DNA of 8,156 nt from positions 1 through 8,156 of the forward strand of contig WLGP01000030.1 of NCBI GenBank assembly GCA_009703165.1, written 5' to 3'. The position numbers were made by a program, and so were the translations under genes. Positions 5,323 to 8,156 of this stretch are shown one piece after another. The notes under the pieces were generated by a model. It ran no database searches. It was given only the letters and a program-made list of their open reading frames with translations, and was not told the DNA's origin. This DNA comes from Actinomycetota bacterium (GTDB lineage Bacteria > Actinomycetota > Actinomycetes > Nanopelagicales > Nanopelagicaceae). Numbering within the stretch: position 1 is the first letter of the stretch; every line of letters starts with the position of its first letter.

Positions 5323-5802
5323 TTAAATTAAATGCTTAAAGGCATCGAGGTTTGCTAAAGATTCACCACGACTGACGCGCCATGCCCACTCGCGACGGAT
5401 TGCATCTGCAAATCCGAGTTCGAGCAGCGGATTAAAAGCGTTATCGGCATATTGCAGAACTGATCCCAGCAAGCGATCGAGTTCGATTTCGTTGACTGCA
5501 CCAAGTGGCAAGCGGCCAACAAGGTAGATATCACCGAGTTCGTTGGTTGCAAAGGCGATGCCATACATCGCTGCATTCTTTGTCATGCACCAGGCATGAA
5601 CTGCTCCAGCATTTTCATCAGGCTTGCGAATAACAAAGGCGTTAATGCTTAAGGTGTGATCGCCAACGATTAGCGCACAATGCGTTGCAAGCTTTGTCTG
5701 GCCCGGCAATGAGACAAGAAATGTATGTTCAGATGGATGGTCGTATTCAAGACCTTGGCCATCGAGGAAAGATTTAATCAGGCTGACAGTATTTGCGGTC
5801 AT
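5323..5802 (-). CDS. YbjN domain-containing protein between mshA and gpmA
   Basis: This is a protein of about 159 residues with no signal peptide or membrane segment. It resembles the actinobacterial YbjN-family proteins (PF10722) encoded between mshA and gpm, such as Rv0487 of M. tuberculosis. The fold of this family resembles type III secretion chaperones, which suggests protein binding, but the role here is unknown. Visible landmarks are a helix-plus-sheet N-terminus (SLIKSFLDGQGLEY), a strand-rich core with ALIVGDHTLSINAFVIRKPDENA, AWCMTKNAAMYGIAFA and GDIYLVGRLPL, and a helical C-terminus ending EWAWRVSRGESLANLDAFKHLI. The mshA stop and this start interlock as TAGTGATG. Either the GTG at 5805 or the ATG at 5802 could be used and both imply translational coupling; I list the ATG. 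No strong ribosome site is present. Confidence 0.85.
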   Translation of the reverse strand: MTANTVSLIKSFLDGQGLEYDHPSEHTFLVSLPGQTKLATHCALIVGDHTLSINAFVIRKPDENAGAVHAWCMTKNAAMYGIAFATNELGDIYLVGRLPLGAVNEIELDRLLGSVLQYADNAFNPLLELGFADAIRREWAWRVSRGESLANLDAFKHLI

Positions 5803-5804
5803 CA

Positions 5805-7058
5805 CTAACCAATGATTTTGCGCATAGATGCAGTCGTTGCAATGATGCGATCGTAGATATCAAGTGTTCCGCGCGCTGTTGCATCCCAACCAAAGTGCGA
5901 TGCATGTTCAATCGCGCGCATCGATAGCAGTACTCGACGCTGTGGCTCTTGTAATAAACGGGCTAAAACTGAAGACCAGGCGCGTGGATCGTGGCCATCG
6001 ACTAGGACGCCAGAAATACCGTCGGCAACTGCTGTACGAAGACCACCGACTGCGGTGGCAACAACAGGTGTGCCACATGCTTGGGCTTCAAGGGCTACAA
6101 GACCAAAACTTTCTGAGTAACTTGGAACGCAGACTAAATCTGCTGCGCGATACCACTGAGGTAGTTCGGCGCGCGGCACTGGATCGATAAAGCGAACGAC
6201 ATCGTTGATACCAAGCCAACTTGTTAAATCCTTAAGGCGTTCGACTTCACCAACACCGCTACCGGAAGCGCCACCCATGATGACCGTGATCAACTTGGGG
6301 CGAAGGTGTGGTGAGTGCGAGAGCATCTCTGCAACTGCGCGGATCAAAACCTCAGGTCCCTTATGTGGCTGGATTCGTCCAACAAATGCCAGAACGTGGG
6401 CATCTTGTGGCAGACCAACTACATCGCGCGCGATCTTGCGTCCGGTACCTGGTGTAAATGTGTAGAGATCCACACCCGGGCTAACAACGCTGACGTTATC
6501 TGGACATGCTTCGTAGAGAGATACCAGGCTTGCTGCCTCTGCGTCGGTATTTGCAATCAAAGCATTTGCTGCCGCAACAACCTGCGTCTCACCTTGCACA
6601 CGAATCATCGGCTCTGGCATTTCACCTTCAGCCAGATTCATATTCTTCACGCGCGCCATGGTGTGCATGGTGTGGGCTAGCGGAATTCCGAATCTCTTTG
6701 CAGCCGGCATCGCAACTTTTCCAGAGATCCAATAATGTGAATGCAGTACATCGTACTTTTCAGTTTCAAGAACTGATGAGAAAGCGCTTGCCAGATTTGG
6801 AATCATCGATGGCAGCTCTTCTTTTTTCAGATCGCAAGCACCGATATTTAAGTGACGCACACGAACACCATCAGATACTTCAACAACATCAGCAAGTGAA
6901 GCATCATGGCGACGCGTAAATATATCGACAGAGACGCCCATCGCAGCCATACGTTGAGCAGATTCCAGAACATAGATATTCATACCGCCAGCATCGCCAG
7001 CACCCGGTTGATCAAGGGGCGATGTATGCACCATCAAGGTGGCAATACGCGGATTCAT
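5805..7058 (-). CDS. mshA: D-inositol-3-phosphate glycosyltransferase (mycothiol biosynthesis)
   Basis: This 417-residue GT4-family, GT-B-fold glycosyltransferase catalyses the first committed step of mycothiol synthesis, moving GlcNAc from UDP-GlcNAc to 1L-myo-inositol 1-phosphate. N-terminal acceptor-domain signs are HTSPLDQPGAGDAGGMNIYV (11-30), HSHYWISG (107-114) and HTMHTMARVKN (129-139). Donor-domain signs are PGVDL (194-198), GRIQPHKGPEVL with R228 and K233, and the EX7E motif E316/E324 in ESFGLVALEAQACGTPVV. These are all typical of MshA rather than other GT4 enzymes. The ATG at 7058 follows an in-frame TAA two codons upstream, so no longer start exists. No ribosome site is seen, but a -10 (TACCCT) lies 6 nt upstream. 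The gene begins 19 bp after the asparaginase stop and runs into the YbjN-like gene. Confidence 0.95.
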   Translation of the reverse strand: MNPRIATLMVHTSPLDQPGAGDAGGMNIYVLESAQRMAAMGVSVDIFTRRHDASLADVVEVSDGVRVRHLNIGACDLKKEELPSMIPNLASAFSSVLETEKYDVLHSHYWISGKVAMPAAKRFGIPLAHTMHTMARVKNMNLAEGEMPEPMIRVQGETQVVAAANALIANTDAEAASLVSLYEACPDNVSVVSPGVDLYTFTPGTGRKIARDVVGLPQDAHVLAFVGRIQPHKGPEVLIRAVAEMLSHSPHLRPKLITVIMGGASGSGVGEVERLKDLTSWLGINDVVRFIDPVPRAELPQWYRAADLVCVPSYSESFGLVALEAQACGTPVVATAVGGLRTAVADGISGVLVDGHDPRAWSSVLARLLQEPQRRVLLSMRAIEHASHFGWDATARGTLDIYDRIIATTASMRKIIG

Positions 7059-7064
7059 AAGTTA

Positions 7065-7070
7065 AGGGTA
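7065..7070 (-). promoter_or_regulatory. Putative mshA -10 element (leaderless mRNA)
   Basis: On the minus strand TACCCT (TANNNT) lies in the 19-bp gap after the asparaginase gene and ends 6 nt before the mshA ATG, the same spacing as at senX3. The best -35 at 18 bp is TTCGCG (7089-7094), inside the asparaginase 3' end and poor. With no Shine-Dalgarno sequence in the gap, a leaderless internal promoter is a reasonable explanation for how mshA is translated. Confidence 0.4.
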
Positions 7071-7077
7071 GAACTAA

Positions 7078-8001
7078 TTAGAAGGTTGCGCGAATAGTGC
7101 CGATCACCCGCGGCCCACCCATCACCTTTTCAGGCTCAAATGGGCTATCTACACCGAAAGATTTCAAGCATGCATGTGTCAGAGTGCGAAATGGTCGAAG
7201 GGCCCCATCGCTGACCTTAAAGACAAAGGTGCGACCGTCTGCAAGGGATGCGACCTCAACAGCTTCAGCGCCATCTTTCATAAAGAGCCCTGGAACGTTC
7301 TGCATCATCTCGGTTGTCAATCGACCAACGCCAGCGACCATCAATGGGTGTGTGCGACATGCATCGATAACGCTCTGGTGGATTGGATCCATTGAGATTG
7401 TGATTGCACGAATGGATCGAGCAAGACCTGCAACGGTAAGTAAGAAGAGCGGTGCTCCACAGCCATCTGTACTTGTCAGAGTAATGCTCTCGCCCGCTAA
7501 CGCTTCAAGCTCTGCCTTGCATGCCATTTGTAGTGGATGTGCTGGATCAAGGTAATTTTCAATCGGCCAACCATTTTTTACACACGTTAAAAGCATCGCT
7601 GCATGCTTACCGCTGCAATTCATGGTGATCCGTGAAGGATCGCGATCACCCCACTCTTTCTTCTCAGCCTCACCTAATGGGCGATCGACTGAACATTGCA
7701 GAGCGCTCTCATCAAGGCCTGCTAACTTTAAAATCTCGCGTACGCCATCAAGATGCATCTGCGCACCTGAATGACTTGATGCAGAAAGTGCCAACAAGCG
7801 TGGCTCAAGATCTAATCCGTGGCGCACCATTGCAGATGCTTGAATAGATTTAATTGTTGAACGCGGAAAAACTAGCGCATCAACATCACCTAGTTGGCGA
7901 TGGATACTTCCATCTGAGTTAAGTGCAAGTAAATATCCGCGGTGTGTAGATTCCGCAACGCCATCACGAACATACTCGGCTAATAGCGCGTCGGTACTCA
8001 T
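7078..8001 (-). CDS. L-asparaginase II family protein (PF06089, Rhizobium AnsA-like)
   Basis: This 307-residue cytosolic enzyme is predicted to hydrolyse L-asparagine to aspartate and ammonia. It belongs to the Rhizobium etli-type family, which has a serine-beta-lactamase-like fold unrelated to the E. coli AnsA/AnsB fold. The catalytic S-x-x-K is S48/K51 in FPRSTIKSIQ; SASSHSG (73-79) follows. The zinc-site residues of the R. etli enzyme correspond to C129 and K132 in NCSGKHAAML and C181 in STDGCGAPLF. All key residues are present and the length is close to complete for the family. The ATG at 8001 overlaps the upstream gene stop as ATGA, so translation is probably coupled. Conserved placement next to mshA is not something I can confirm, so a functional link to mycothiol synthesis should not be read into it. 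Confidence 0.9.
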   Translation of the reverse strand: MSTDALLAEYVRDGVAESTHRGYLLALNSDGSIHRQLGDVDALVFPRSTIKSIQASAMVRHGLDLEPRLLALSASSHSGAQMHLDGVREILKLAGLDESALQCSVDRPLGEAEKKEWGDRDPSRITMNCSGKHAAMLLTCVKNGWPIENYLDPAHPLQMACKAELEALAGESITLTSTDGCGAPLFLLTVAGLARSIRAITISMDPIHQSVIDACRTHPLMVAGVGRLTTEMMQNVPGLFMKDGAEAVEVASLADGRTFVFKVSDGALRPFRTLTHACLKSFGVDSPFEPEKVMGGPRVIGTIRATF

Positions 8002-8156
8002 TCGCTCTGCCGTTCTAGAGATGACCAGATATGTGCTTGCAATTCTTGTCCCTCTGCCGCCATGTCGTAGGCATAGAAGAGTTCACCTTCAACAAGACCA
8101 TATAAACGCACACCAGCTGTAACAATCTTGGCGGTTGGTGCTGAATATCCTTGATC
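7998..8156 (-). CDS. Unidentified protein, C-terminal 52 residues only
   Basis: An open frame enters from the right edge and ends at TGA 7998-8000, sharing ATGA with the asparaginase start. The visible tail begins DQGYSAPTAKIVTAGVRLYG and ends QAHIWSSLERQSE. It has a strand-like VRLYGLVEGELFYAYDM segment then a short amphipathic helix, with no membrane segment. I do not recognise the family from this fragment. The codon usage and 4-bp overlap show it is a real gene and the upstream member of the asparaginase-mshA run. Frame and translation agree with the window edge (exactly 53 codons including the stop). Confidence 0.75.
   Translation of the reverse strand, partial: DQGYSAPTAKIVTAGVRLYGLVEGELFYAYDMAAEGQELQAHIWSSLERQSE

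Noticed and set aside
5864..6919. Several plus-strand open frames opposite mshA
   Set aside because: They overlap strongly conserved GT4 motifs on the minus strand and give Arg-, Leu- and His-rich low-complexity products typical of antisense shadows.
1..8156. Mobile element, prophage, CRISPR or defence system
   Set aside because: All genes are housekeeping or conserved actinobacterial genes in familiar order. No transposase, integrase, attachment repeats or spaced repeats are visible.

Overview
The window looks like a stretch of chromosomal backbone from a small-genome, low-to-mid GC actinobacterium. The evidence is a full-length CarD close to the mycobacterial protein, a mycothiol glycosyltransferase (MshA), a SenX3-RegX3 type two-component pair, and extremely tight gene packing. 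GC is roughly half by eye, well below Streptomyces or Mycobacterium. Streamlined freshwater Nanopelagicales (acI) fit best, but that placement is inference. I see no mobile element, CRISPR array, tRNA or rRNA.

Layout from left to right. (1) 1-1254, minus strand: carD followed by a bifunctional ispDF fusion of the MEP isoprenoid pathway, cut by the left edge. (2) 1255-1451: a 197-bp divergent promoter region with nested inverted repeats. (3) 1452-1973, plus: a small lipoprotein in the position of mycobacterial lpqE, next to carD. (4) 1974-3742, minus: a senX3-regX3 phosphate-sensing operon with a 4-bp overlap. The kinase appears to lack the usual N-terminal membrane anchor. (5) 3743-3884: a divergent promoter region with a three-unit, 11-bp-spaced PHO-box-like repeat, a perfect 14-bp palindrome, and two -10 elements placed so that both transcripts would be leaderless. 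(6) 3885-4547, plus: phoU. (7) 4551-8156, minus: an operon-like run of an unidentified gene (C-terminal end only), a type II-family (PF06089) asparaginase, mshA, a YbjN-family protein and gpmA.

Together the genes cover phosphate sensing (SenX3, RegX3, PhoU), redox-thiol synthesis (MshA), central glycolysis (GpmA), isoprenoid precursors (IspDF), global RNA polymerase control (CarD) and asparagine use. The order mshA, ybjN-like, gpmA, (phoU), senX3-regX3 matches M. tuberculosis Rv0486-Rv0491, and lpqE-like/carD/ispD/ispF matches Rv3584-Rv3581c, as I recall them. Here the two blocks are joined. Convergent neighbours meet with 0 bp (lipoprotein/regX3) or 3 bp (phoU/gpmA) between stop codons, and no ordinary terminator is visible.

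Nothing in the window looks like a wholly new system. The most interesting parts are the regulatory architecture between senX3 and phoU, the anchor-less SenX3, the ispDF fusion, the recurring leaderless-start signature and the repeat cluster upstream of carD.
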